64,000 bases of DNA from Endotrypanum monterogeii (lineage: Eukaryota > Euglenozoa > Kinetoplastea > Trypanosomatida > Trypanosomatidae): NCBI GenBank assembly GCA_000333855.2, contig CM007320.1:3334350-3398349 (forward strand), in the 5' to 3' direction. The notes beneath the pieces are model-generated. The model made no database searches. It saw only the letters and a program-made list of their open reading frames with translations, and had not been told where the DNA came from. Of this stretch, positions 21,489-31,044 are shown piece by piece. A program made the position numbers and the translations under genes. Numbering within the stretch: position 1 is the stretch's first letter; each line of letters begins with the position of its first letter.

Positions 21489-23348
21489 CTAGCTCCTCCC
21501 TTCTGTCTCCCTGATAGAAGTCGAGGCAAGCGAGCTGCTAGAAGAGCCGGAGGATGAGAAAGAACCACTGCGTGTGTAAAAGCCTTCTTCATCCTCGTGT
21601 GTGTATGCCCCCTCCTCATCCGAGTACGTGCCTCCATCCGTGTAGGTGTAGCTACTAGAACGCGTGACGTCCTCGGTAAACGACGCTGAAGAACTGTTGT
21701 TCAGATACGTTGTAGCATCCGTGTAGTCCCTGTCGGATACACCACTCTCTGTGATGGACTCAAGCGGGTCGTGAAGTCGCCGACTGGCACGGAGCCTCGC
21801 GGATCCGTGATCGCCACGCGCAGAGACACTTCGGGACCCACTGACCGAAGGGTCATGGACGTGCTGTGCCCCTTCATAGCGCCTAGAGCTTCGCCGCCGA
21901 CTGGTAGGCGCTGTTTCGCTGTAAGATGTCTCATCCTCATTCTGAAATCTGCCGTAAGGTATTTGTGAACGACGTTGAGCAATCTCTGGGAATACAGGTT
22001 CGACCTCCTCCGCCGTCAGATCCTCATAGTCTTCCGCGTCGTCTACAGTAGAAGAAAATGTTGGGACTGGTGTGGTGACGTCATCCACATCGTCCCAGCC
22101 GCGCTGCGATGACTTGAGGAAGGGTGCTGGAACAGAGTCTGAGGTGCCAGTACCGCCTAATATTCTGGCATCGTTGTGATCCGGTAGCGGAGTCCACCTG
22201 CTGTTGGAGAGCCGCTCCGCACGGCTGCTGCGACTGTACAAGAAGAGGAGGACAAACATGGTCACAATCAAGCCCAAGAATATCCACCCAAGAGTCAGAA
22301 AGACGGGTATTAGCGCCAGCACCAGACGGACTACTTGACGTCCGCGCTCGATACGAACAGCGACGAAGTAAAGCGAAACAACGAGCATGCCATTCGAAAA
22401 AAAGGAGCCGACCGTGTCAAACGCTACGCCAATGGCAGTGCGCACACCAATGGTGTGCCTCGTCAAGCTGCGCAGACATGCCTCGCAAATGCGGAGTCCC
22501 GCACGGATGCAAAACGGTGTAAATATTACGAACCACGAGCGGTCCAGTCGCCTATCCAGTTTTAAACCGATGAGCACCCACTGCGCCACACCGCAGAACA
22601 TGTGCAAAAATGCCATCGCAAAGATACTGTTGTATAAAAATGGGCTCGGACGTCTGTTGCCAACCTCCATTCGCATCCGCAACCGCCGGGGCCAGCGCCA
22701 GATGATAGAAGTGGTGTAGTATAGCACGTCGCCTACGATCGGCATACTCATGTACTGCAAGTAGTGCCCCACTCCCAACTCGCGATTGTCGCCGATCTGT
22801 GAGACCACCACGAAAGGGATACAGAAATAGCACACAGAGGCAAGGAAATTGCCGACAGGGGATAAACGATCCACCCTTGACATTCCTTCTCTATACGTCC
22901 TGGGGGAGAAAATGTTTACTACTACCGCCATTGCAGTCACCGCAACCATGATCGAAGCGAAAACCATGAGTGGCAAGAGAACTGTATCCAAGCTGAGCGT
23001 CAGGTACGACCCGTCATCTGCAGAGAGAAGGGCAAAGAATATAATGAGTAGCGCTATCTCTATGAGGAGCACAAGCGAGTAGAGGATCACCGAGCCGACA
23101 GCCCCGAGAACTGGAATGAATGGACCCCACGTTCCGCTTTCGATGAACCCATATGCATCTTCGCCGACCGCGTCGTAGAGGTATTTGCGACTACGGTTGC
23201 ACAGAACCAGGTAGGCCTGATAGTAATGGTGCCGTAGTGTGACCTTGCGGAAGTTCCACTTCACTTGCCGCGCCGTCGTGGGTGGTGCGACGTCGAGGAG
23301 GTGGTACAGCCTCCAGTTGCCCGCGTGCAGGGCATTGTCTCTGCACAT
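21489..23348 (-). CDS. Multi-spanning membrane protein with degenerate J domain
   Basis: 619 residues from the ATG at 23348. The frame stays open 90 nt further up but without another ATG. Residues 12-60 read as a J domain: LYHLLDVAPPTTARQVKWNF matches helices I-II, and RSRKYLYD matches the end of helix III. The HPD loop is missing and the segment between the helices is shortened, so it should not stimulate Hsp70 in the usual way. About seven or eight hydrophobic segments follow (residues about 75-400). One block, LKLDRRLDRSWFVIFTPF, resembles the TMEM185 / Fragile-X-F membrane family. The last 200 residues are a Ser/Glu/Asp/Tyr-rich cytosolic-type tail. An endomembrane location is likely. The function is unknown. 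Confidence 0.75.
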   Translation of the reverse strand: MCRDNALHAGNWRLYHLLDVAPPTTARQVKWNFRKVTLRHHYYQAYLVLCNRSRKYLYDAVGEDAYGFIESGTWGPFIPVLGAVGSVILYSLVLLIEIALLIIFFALLSADDGSYLTLSLDTVLLPLMVFASIMVAVTAMAVVVNIFSPRTYREGMSRVDRLSPVGNFLASVCYFCIPFVVVSQIGDNRELGVGHYLQYMSMPIVGDVLYYTTSIIWRWPRRLRMRMEVGNRRPSPFLYNSIFAMAFLHMFCGVAQWVLIGLKLDRRLDRSWFVIFTPFCIRAGLRICEACLRSLTRHTIGVRTAIGVAFDTVGSFFSNGMLVVSLYFVAVRIERGRQVVRLVLALIPVFLTLGWIFLGLIVTMFVLLFLYSRSSRAERLSNSRWTPLPDHNDARILGGTGTSDSVPAPFLKSSQRGWDDVDDVTTPVPTFSSTVDDAEDYEDLTAEEVEPVFPEIAQRRSQIPYGRFQNEDETSYSETAPTSRRRSSRRYEGAQHVHDPSVSGSRSVSARGDHGSARLRASRRLHDPLESITESGVSDRDYTDATTYLNNSSSASFTEDVTRSSSYTYTDGGTYSDEEGAYTHEDEEGFYTRSGSFSSSGSSSSSLASTSIRETEGRS

Positions 23349-23965
23349 TGGTGAGTGATGAGAGGTCGACTGAGTTGCAGCTGCAGCTTCCCCTTCCTCA
23401 CCTACATACACACCAAGACTCAACTCTACTACGCACAATAAGTGATTCTATAAACTTCAACACAAGCGAATTCAACGCGCTGCCCCCTCTCTGTTTGTTT
23501 TATATACTTGACAGTGGAGAGGTAGTCCACACAAGTGAACGAGAGCAGTTGAGTCTTTTTGTATATGCAAGGGGTAATCTCGGTGGATACACACACAAGA
23601 GAGTTTAAAGGTGTGTCATAGAACGCGCAGAGGGGGGAGGGGGGGGGAAGCGAAAACAGACGATGGCGAACGGGAAAAAATTTTTTTTGACACTCAACAA
23701 GAGATCAGCGCTAATCACGGACGTTTACCTTTTGAACGCGTCACCGCGAAACCAGACTGCGGAAAAAAAAAAAGAGGGCGAAGAGATAGAGGCAATGCTT
23801 GTAGGGCGGGGATAAGCAATAGGAAAGGTCACACACAACACAGTATCGATGAAGACAAGTATCAAATCGGAAAAAAAATTAAAATCCGAAGTGTAGTGGG
23901 TGTTATGAAATGTGAGGCTTTGTCGAAAAGGAGAGGAGACCGGGTCACTCGGGAATGGTACAGGT

Positions 23966-24028
23966 TATATATATATATATATATATGTGTATATATATAT
24001 ATATATGTGTGTATATATATATATGTAT
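23966..24028. repeat. Compound (AT)n/(GT)n microsatellite
   Basis: AT runs interrupted twice by short GTGT segments, about 60 bp in total. Confidence 0.95.
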
Positions 24029-24141
24029 GCAGGAAGGAGTAAGAACGACCCCTGTGTCACTGTTACCGCGCCTCGTTACTTTTTCCGGTGTGCAATATCC
24101 AAGCTAAACGGGTTTAGCTTACAGCATATACAAATACACGA

Positions 24142-24163
24142 ATATATATATATATATATATAT
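24142..24163. repeat. (AT)n microsatellite
   Basis: AT run of about 22 bp. Confidence 0.95.
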
Positions 24164-24386
24164 GTGCGTAACGCGGAAGCACCCCGAAGGAAATCAGTGT
24201 ACAGCACGCAATCCCTTATAATCTGGTCGCGTAGTAAGCTTGCAGAGATGTCTACTTGAGATTGTGACAATTGCTTTTTTTTTCTTTTTGTGTGTGTGTG
24301 TGTAACACTGTCAAAAGAAAATCGAGAGAAAACAATAGAAAGGAGGGGGAGATAATATCCAGAATGCTAACTTGCAGGGAATACAT

Positions 24387-24404
24387 ACACACACACACAC
24401 ACAC
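24387..24404. repeat. (AC)n microsatellite
   Basis: AC run of about 18 bp. Confidence 0.9.
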
Positions 24405-24920
24405 GTGCGTATAGATAAACCTTTGAAAACGGACAAGCAAAGCTGAGATAGACGAACGATCGGGCCTTCGCAAACAGCGCTAAATAATTGTGTAGATGAT
24501 TCATGTGAGAGAAAAGGGCAATGCTTACCCGTATGACGCACCGACATCATCATATTTGTTTCTCATTTAGTGTTTCTTTTTGTTGTTGTTTATTTGTTTT
24601 GTGGGCTTCTTGTGAGGGTATCCTTCAACAGTCACCGCACATCAGGGCATACACATACACACAGAGAGAGAGACTCGCGCAAAGAAAGGGAACTGACTAG
24701 AGTAAGGGAGAGGAGTAGAGAAGATGCTGTCGAAAATCAAACTGACCTTCCTCCGTCCACCCCACCGCCTTACTCACCTCCTTTTTTTTTCGTTTCCCCC
24801 TCGTTCACCCATCCCATTCCCGGGATGTCTTCCTGTTTTTTTTTCCATCCGCCTACGTCGGTGGTATAAAAACAAGAAGGGCCTGCAAAAAAAAATAAGA
24901 GGGGAAACGGCGCACACCCG

Positions 24921-26786
24921 TCAACGATGAGCTTTGTACTGCTCGTGTGTCACAGGGTGTTTCCACGTTGTCGACTTCTTGCCTGACTGCAAAAAAAAGT
25001 ACTGTGTAGTGCGGCGCGACAGTCCATACTCCCAGCCGCTGGGGAGAGGCGGGAACGGGAGACCCGGCGCGTGGGTCGCGGCAGTGGCGTTGTCACCAGA
25101 GGGAGTCGTCGATACACCGTCAGTAGGAGTAGTAGTTTGCGGTTGACCAGAATTCTGCGTCGCAGTTGAACCAGTGGGCACTGTCGACGAAGCAGCCGTG
25201 GGCGTTTGCGAGTTCTGAGTGCCGCTCGCCGCTTTCTCCGTCTCCCCCACGAATCGTACGGACAGGTCCGAATGGGAGGTGGCCTGCTGTCGTGCCAGTT
25301 GCGCACTCTCCACGCTTTCGAATTGCACCACGCCGTACCTCAGCGCGTCTACGGCGCGCACTGTTTGGGCGCGTCGGAACCCGTCGCACGAGCGAAACAT
25401 ATATATAAAGTCCGCCTCATCGATTTCAGGGGGCAGGGGCATCACAATAAGGGTATCCTTGTGTCTTGCCCTCTGCCAAAGTGTCTCCGCCGGCAAAGCA
25501 ACTTCCAGTGTCTGTGCATTAGCAGACGACACCACCTTCCGTGAAGGAAGCAGAGGTGGAACAAGTAGCCGCCACTGTTCGCAGGCGCGCAGGTGCACAC
25601 ATTCGCACTGACCACCAGCGTCGCACTTGTCCTTAGCGCAGTCCGGGTCAAACTTCGGGCAGACATCAATCGCGGTGAAGTCGCCCAGCCGGCGATGCTG
25701 AAAGTACGCCGCCAACCCTGACGTCGGAAAGAGACCTCCGGTCGATAGAACACACCAGCCGAACGCGCTTTGGGCAAGGACGGTGTCATGAACACTGTCA
25801 AGAAACACAGCGCTGTCCGCCTTTGCCGCTGTTGACACGCCGGCATCGATCTGATAAATATGCACCTTCGCACGCTGCTGCTCCTCAGCTGTGTGAGGCT
25901 CCGTCTGCGCCGAGACGATCGGTAAGCGCTGAATACTCACCCGTGCCCACTTCGAGCGCCTTCCTGGCTGACACAGGAGGGCCGCGCACAGGTCAGCAGC
26001 CTCGGCGCTCGAAAAAAAAACCGTTGCCCATGCATACTCTTTCTCGTGTAGTGAAAACGGGGCCAAAACCTCTGCCCGGTGAGGCGCCTCCAAGAGAACC
26101 CGCTCCACATGACTGGTCATGCGTACCGACTCGATCTCGTCCATCACTTGTTCCTTGTTGAGTCGTGTAGGGGCGCGGAAAATACCCAGGCGCAATCCAG
26201 CACGCACGTCCATTTCACTCATGTCTTTGGCCGATGCACTGAGCGTCGGGAGCGGCGCCGGCACAGGCCATGCGTCTGGTGGTACACGCGAAAAGATGGG
26301 GCCGTATCGTGGCGCAGCAATGGGTGGCGATGGTGGTGCGGGAAAAATTGAGTTACCCCTCAGAATTGCTTGCTCTGAGGTGTCAGGTGCACCTGATGGC
26401 TTCGAGCCCTGCACCGGCCGACATACTTCTTCCAGGCGCGGAATTTTTCTCGGTGCAGTCTCTGCCTCCACCTCCTCATCGCTCATCTCGCTAGTAGAAC
26501 CGCGGCTGCACACAGACTCAGCAACGGAGGTGGATGCCGATGCGGAGAGCGACGAAGTCGATCTTGTGAAACTACTGGAGGCAGAATCATTCGAGGAGCT
26601 CCCTTGGGACACAGAGGAGCCGGAAGCGGAAGAGATCGAGGTGCGGGCGCTAGAGGCCGAGTGGGTTCTTTCCGATGTGGACATGGATAAAGCACTATCT
26701 CCTCCTCCTCCTCCTCCTTTCTGACTGCCACTGTCGACGCTAACGCAGCTTCCGTCGCGAGAAACCGATCGGGGGCTTGCGGACAT
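24921..26786 (-). CDS. Zinc-finger/RRM/WW-domain RNA-binding protein
   Basis: 621 residues with an ATG at 26786. Layout: residues 1-110 are a Ser/Gly-rich disordered head. A cysteine/histidine cluster near 375-400 (CPKF-DPDC-KDKC-GGQCECVH) looks like a kinetoplastid CCCH-type finger. An RRM-like fold lies near 447-520, with LIVMPLP as its RNP2-like strand and YGVVQFES as its RNP1-like strand. A Thr/Ser/Gln/Pro linker follows, and the C-terminus is a WW domain (about 576-612) with Trp585, an aromatic YFF and Trp608-x-x-Pro611. WW domains bind proline-rich partners, and small kinetoplastid ZFP proteins also pair CCCH with WW. The combination with an RRM suggests an mRNA regulator that recruits a partner. 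Targets are unknown. The zinc-finger call is less sure than the WW and RRM calls. Confidence 0.8.
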   Translation of the reverse strand: MSASPRSVSRDGSCVSVDSGSQKGGGGGGDSALSMSTSERTHSASSARTSISSASGSSVSQGSSSNDSASSSFTRSTSSLSASASTSVAESVCSRGSTSEMSDEEVEAETAPRKIPRLEEVCRPVQGSKPSGAPDTSEQAILRGNSIFPAPPSPPIAAPRYGPIFSRVPPDAWPVPAPLPTLSASAKDMSEMDVRAGLRLGIFRAPTRLNKEQVMDEIESVRMTSHVERVLLEAPHRAEVLAPFSLHEKEYAWATVFFSSAEAADLCAALLCQPGRRSKWARVSIQRLPIVSAQTEPHTAEEQQRAKVHIYQIDAGVSTAAKADSAVFLDSVHDTVLAQSAFGWCVLSTGGLFPTSGLAAYFQHRRLGDFTAIDVCPKFDPDCAKDKCDAGGQCECVHLRACEQWRLLVPPLLPSRKVVSSANAQTLEVALPAETLWQRARHKDTLIVMPLPPEIDEADFIYMFRSCDGFRRAQTVRAVDALRYGVVQFESVESAQLARQQATSHSDLSVRFVGETEKAASGTQNSQTPTAASSTVPTGSTATQNSGQPQTTTPTDGVSTTPSGDNATAATHAPGLPFPPLPSGWEYGLSRRTTQYFFLQSGKKSTTWKHPVTHEQYKAHR

Positions 26787-26925
26787 CGTCTCTTATTCCC
26801 TAAAAGGTCAGAAACGGGCTACTATCGATCTATAAACAGAGTCAAGATGTGTGTCTGTGTGTCTTCGTGCACGGGGCGGTTTTCGTCTAGTAATTTTCCC
26901 CGGGTAGAAACCGCATATTCGCTCA

Positions 26926-26983
26926 CTAAGAATAATGCAACGGTGAGGGCAAGAGCCGAGGCAAGGAAGAGTGGGGGAGGAAG
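26926..26983 (-). promoter_or_regulatory. Possible trans-splice acceptor of the RRM/WW gene
   Basis: In transcript sense a C/T-rich stretch (complement of about 26942-26983) is followed by TTCTTAG, with the AG complementary to CT at 26926-26927. Confidence 0.4.
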
Positions 26984-27733
26984 TAACGAAGATTGACACC
27001 CTGACGGAGTGTGTTGTTTGGCGCACACACTTTTTTCCCGATCACAACCCCTCTTCCCTCCCTCAGAAAGTCGAGGCGCTAATCCTACAGCGACAATCAA
27101 CGTAGGGATGGATCGAGAAAAGCGGCCAGCGAGAACGCTATGCGACAAAAAAAACCTCCGGAAGAAATCGTACACTGAGGGAGATCGACGTTTGAATAGT
27201 GCTTTCAGCTCCTCATTGGGGTGATGACGGTTGTATTGGAAGGAGGTGGGTTCCATCGATGGACATGGGTTTCAACAGAAGCTAATATTCGTTTTTTTTT
27301 TTTCGATTGATATGAAACTCTCTACATGAACGAATCTTTTTGTTTCTTCGTTGCACGATTAATTATTAAATCTAAGGTGGAGGGAAAATCAACAACCGAG
27401 ATGCTCCCCCAGCACGCCATCTCTTATACACGCGAGTAAAGGGGGGGGGGCTGAGAAACATGAGCGTGGCCTGCGCAAAACACGCTACTTTGACCATCAG
27501 AAAAAAAAAAAAACTGTGTTCGCCCATATAGAAAGAACCGATCGGCTTATTGACAAACTTTTTTTTTCGTTTGGAGGCGCCTCCCGAGAAGGATGGCAAA
27601 AGGGACGAAGCCGCTTTCAGGAAGTCGCGAGGCAGGGGGGGGGGAGTACTAGCGAAAGTCAGGCACATCTGAAAAGCGGAAAACAAAATGTCTATTCGAC
27701 AGCTATCCGAGGAACGGTTTCCGTACTCGCAAC

Positions 27734-27769
<36 letters not shown>

Positions 27770-27835
27770 TGTGTGTGTTTTTACGTGTATGTAGAGAGAT
27801 TCACAACGCCCCTTTCGTTGTGCGCTTGCACTCAT
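26984..27835. other. Spacer between the RRM/WW and C2-like genes
   Basis: No convincing gene. Contains an AT run, G-runs and poly-A/T runs. Confidence 0.5.
27737..27766. repeat. (AT)n microsatellite
   Basis: AT run of about 30 bp in the putative 3' UTR of the C2-like gene. Confidence 0.95.
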
Positions 27836-29833
27836 TCAGATAAGGGGAATACGTGCCAATGGACTCCGATGCCGGCGATGGTGTCGGTAAGCGCATGTGT
27901 CGGGAGAGAAAGGAGTCAAATGCGAGTTGTTGACATTAGAATTGGTCGGTCGCGGGGCTGAAGCGCGCCGAGAGACTACAGACACCATCGAATCAGCTCG
28001 ACTGGCCGCACTTTTCACCGAAGGAGATCGACTGTTTCTATCGGAAACACTGTTGCAGCGGCTGCGCTCGCGCTCCTCGCGCCACCCAATCCACTCCTCT
28101 TCAAGTGACGTGTGCTGCCGAGGTGCTTGCTGGAGCTTCTCCAAGCGAGCAAGCACCTCGGCAATGTACTTTTCATGATCACTCGGTGGACGTCGATCAG
28201 CTGGGAGGTCTGCCAGGTTCACAGTGAGGGGTGGGGGCCGCTTTTGGATCAACGTCTGCTCCCATCCGCCCTGTATGCCGGAGGCTACACACACACGCGC
28301 GCCGCGGTAGCCTGAGACCGTTTGTTCTTCTTCCCTCACGAAGGACGGAGGATCACGAAGCGGCGTGCTGATGTTTTGCGATGCCTCACGACCTCGGTGA
28401 GGAGACGACCACCAACGCGGGTTGAGCTGAGAGGTTTGATGGCCAACAGAGCTCGTTGTGTTAGATGGGTGTTCTGGCGAAAAGGACGGCTGCGCTGCCT
28501 GACACTCTGTGCGGCCCTGTGTATTTGGATTTGACGGAGTGGTGGTGTTCAATGAGTGTTGCGGAACCGATGAAGACACTAGGGGCCCACCGATGCCAGC
28601 TGTTGTAGCAAAGGAAGTGAGCGTTTCGGGTGGCTGAGAAGGTGCGCTTCCGCTCGTCGGCAATCGAATATCGCCAGTCTCAACGTGACAAACTCGGATG
28701 TCAAGGGCAGCACGCTGCCCAGTGGGGTGATAACGAAATGGGATAGAGTACTCCTTCCACATACTAGAATTTGTGTTGAGCTTGGCAGGGTCCAGAGAGA
28801 AGCCGGCGACCTGCCTTTTGCCCTCCCAGAGTGAGAACCGCAACTTGTCTAAGCCGCCTGCTGGCTGAAGCGCAATGCGCTCCTTTTGTGCCTCGAACAC
28901 CAACTCCTTAGGATCGCAGCAAACGACTTTAGCGGTTGTGAAGCTGTAGGTGCCAAAGCGAATCCTCATGCTATATTGGCCACCGAGAAGTAGCGGCGCT
29001 GGGTGGTCGAGATCAATGTTGTCTGACCGGACCACGACGCCCTCCAGCTGCAAATCTATGCTCCGCACACTGCAAGAGGCACGCTGGAAGAGCCTGGTCT
29101 CCGTAGATGCTGTGAAGGGCGGGGTTGCTGACACAGGCAGCGGCTGTACTGACACTCCTTCTGCTCTAGCGACCTCGCGGTCCTCGCGTGGCGGTTTCAC
29201 ACCTGACGATGTGGCAGAGGGTGGCAGGCTTGAAACCTTGCGTGGTGGTGTCTTCAATAAACGGTCGCGCGATGGATTACGCTCGAGGGTCATTTGGCCA
29301 ACCATCGGGGGTTTGCTTGCCTGTGAGGATACTGTGCTGGAGAACTGCACCTCTCGTGTGTCAACCACTTCATGCACACAAAGGGAAAAGAGCAGCTTGC
29401 CTGTCACCTCACCTTCCGCGTTACGCAGTTTGACAGCGTAGTTCTTCTTGGGCTGATCAAAGAAGGGGCGTGGATCAAGGGCGCACTTGGCCACAATGGG
29501 TAAAACATTAGAAGCGTTACACGGAGACGGTCTCAAGGCGAAGGTAACTACATCCCGCTCGCTATCTAGCGTGACTCGGTGCATCTGCGTTGGAAATGTC
29601 AGAGCCATGCTTTCACCGAGTACTTTGAAGAGAACATTATCTGTTCTGCCATCTATGGGGTATACAGACGAGTGGCCACTCGAGCTGGGCTTTGCACGCG
29701 GCGTCCGCGACCAGCTGCAGTGGAAGAAGGTCGCATCCGGGCTGCCCCGTGGTTCCGCGTCCTTCGGACAGAGCTCTGCACAGGTAGAGATATCGCAGAG
29801 GAACCGGTACAAGACAAAGTCGAGCTGAATCAT
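27836..29833 (-). CDS. Hypothetical protein with two C2-like blocks
   Basis: 665 residues from the ATG at 29833 (MIQLDFVLYRFLCDIS...). The frame continues upstream through a (CACACG)n repeat without an ATG. Two regions look like beta-sandwich domains of C2 type: about residues 1-170 (alternating strands, ending KNYAVKLRNAEGEVTGKLLFSLCV) and about 265-400 (IDLQLEGVVV, YSMRIRFGTYSFTTAKVV, LRFSLWEGKRQVAGFSLD, AALDIRVCHV). The pattern 'strand, small-molecule-like loop, GKLLFSL' recalls NT-C2 or ciliary C2 proteins, but no calcium-binding aspartate set is evident. The rest is disordered and rich in S, P and R, with one short helix near 565-600 (EKYIAEVLARLEKLQQ). That helix is encoded by a perfect 16-bp inverted repeat. 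The function is unknown. The neighbours upstream are likely ciliary coiled-coil proteins. Confidence 0.7.
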   Translation of the reverse strand: MIQLDFVLYRFLCDISTCAELCPKDAEPRGSPDATFFHCSWSRTPRAKPSSSGHSSVYPIDGRTDNVLFKVLGESMALTFPTQMHRVTLDSERDVVTFALRPSPCNASNVLPIVAKCALDPRPFFDQPKKNYAVKLRNAEGEVTGKLLFSLCVHEVVDTREVQFSSTVSSQASKPPMVGQMTLERNPSRDRLLKTPPRKVSSLPPSATSSGVKPPREDREVARAEGVSVQPLPVSATPPFTASTETRLFQRASCSVRSIDLQLEGVVVRSDNIDLDHPAPLLLGGQYSMRIRFGTYSFTTAKVVCCDPKELVFEAQKERIALQPAGGLDKLRFSLWEGKRQVAGFSLDPAKLNTNSSMWKEYSIPFRYHPTGQRAALDIRVCHVETGDIRLPTSGSAPSQPPETLTSFATTAGIGGPLVSSSVPQHSLNTTTPSNPNTQGRTECQAAQPSFSPEHPSNTTSSVGHQTSQLNPRWWSSPHRGREASQNISTPLRDPPSFVREEEQTVSGYRGARVCVASGIQGGWEQTLIQKRPPPLTVNLADLPADRRPPSDHEKYIAEVLARLEKLQQAPRQHTSLEEEWIGWREERERSRCNSVSDRNSRSPSVKSAASRADSMVSVVSRRASAPRPTNSNVNNSHLTPFSPDTCAYRHHRRHRSPLARIPLI
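28116..28163. repeat. Perfect 16-bp inverted repeat inside the C2-like CDS
   Basis: Arms TGCCGAGGTGCTTGCT (28116-28131) and AGCAAGCACCTCGGCA (28148-28163), separated by 16 nt that can themselves pair GGAG with CTCC. The mRNA would carry a strong hairpin over codons for AEVLA and QAPRQ. Confidence 0.95.
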
Positions 29834-29913
29834 TGCCTCTCTGAGGGCGTGTGCACAAATGTCTTGTGCTGTTGAGCCATGTAGGTGAGCTTGCTCGATG
29901 CCGTGGTTGCTTC

Positions 29914-29942
29914 CACGCACACGCACACGCACACGCACACGA
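29914..29942. repeat. (CACACG)n short tandem repeat
   Basis: Nearly five hexamer units just upstream (transcript sense) of the C2-like start codon, probably in its 5' UTR. It keeps the reading frame open artificially. Confidence 0.85.
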
Positions 29943-29960
29943 GCCTGTGTTTCGTAGAGT

Positions 29961-29990
29961 CTCCCGGTGAAGGGGGGAAGGCAAACGAAA
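29961..29990 (-). promoter_or_regulatory. Possible trans-splice acceptor of the C2-like gene
   Basis: In transcript sense a C/T tract (complement of about 29970-29988) is followed by the first AG, complementary to CT at 29961-29962. This gives a 5' UTR of about 127 nt that includes the hexamer repeat. Confidence 0.4.
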
Positions 29991-31044
29991 AGATGTTACG
30001 GACTCCCGAACAAGCCACCAGATTACATACAGAAGCAAACACAAAGAAAAATCCGGAAAATATGGTCTTTCCGTCGGAGACGCTCACTGTCGGGGAAAAA
30101 AAAAGAAACCGATGCAGCAAAGTGATAGCGATGCAGCAAAGCCCAAAAATACCGAAAGAGGAGGTTGTTTCAGAAAGTGTTGGAGACTTCAGTTGTGGAT
30201 AGGAGATGGTGTTTTTGCATACGTGTCGCCAGTAACGTGCGCAGAAGGGATGTTAGAAAAAAACGAGCGTTGACCTGGCGTATCGGTGTTTTCTTAGCTT
30301 TTGCGGATGCTCAGCCCCCTCCCCGCCCCCCCCCCTTACCGAAAGAATGCTGATTTCGCTTTGAAAACATAAGAGCGCAGGAAAGTGGAACACAGACAAT
30401 CGATGGAGAGAAAAGACCATGACAGAGCCGCCAATTTCAGATCTAGAGCGAATTCAAGGAAAACCTCGTCGACATACGTTTGCGCGGCTACATTGGTGTG
30501 AAAACTAGACGCATTCTCCACAAATATCCCCGTCTCCGTAACGGCTACGTCGGGTGTGGCACGTGCCAAAGGACAGCTGAGGACGCATTCGTGACCAGTA
30601 GTCCCGTGATCACTCTCGGCCACGGTCTATGCCTCATTTCCCTCGCCTGCGCATCGAATAGGAAAAAGGAGAAGCGACTACCACAAAAAAAAAAAAAGGT
30701 GACATCCCCCCCGAGGAGGTTCTACGTTGCAATTTTTAACTGTATGAGAGGCACGCTGACTTTCCCTTGAGTCTTCGCGGTCGCGGTGACTCCCTGAGCT
30801 GCCTGAAGGAGTTCAGCAGAGAGAATGTTCCTGAACAAACGAAGCTTCTGTAGACAGAGGATGATGCTGCGTGCATTCGTGTCCCTTTTCATGGAGGCAG
30901 CCTCTTCACCTCACGCCTCACCTGGCGACATACATCGTATCCTAGTCTCACCTGAGCGGTAAAACATAGTTTGCATCGAAGAGGCTCTGAGTCAGCTGTT
31001 TCGGTATTTCCTTTGGCCTCGGGGCCCCTTAATTTAGGAGGATG
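29991..31044. other. Spacer between the C2-like and large coiled-coil genes
   Basis: No convincing gene. One minus-strand frame (30336-30623) has reasonable composition but no ATG and is not called. Confidence 0.5.

Larger units (their letters stand above)
23349..24920. other. Spacer between the J-like and zinc-finger/RRM/WW genes
   Basis: No convincing gene. Contains a G-rich tract (about 23631-23649), two AT tracts and an AC run. A possible acceptor for the J-like gene lies at CT 23579-23580, downstream in transcript sense of the C-rich complement of the G tract. Confidence 0.45.

Noticed and set aside
30336..30623. Minus-strand ORF of 95 codons with protein-like composition
   Set aside because: It begins at GTG and contains no ATG at all, so it cannot be a normal nuclear gene. 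It could be a chance frame.
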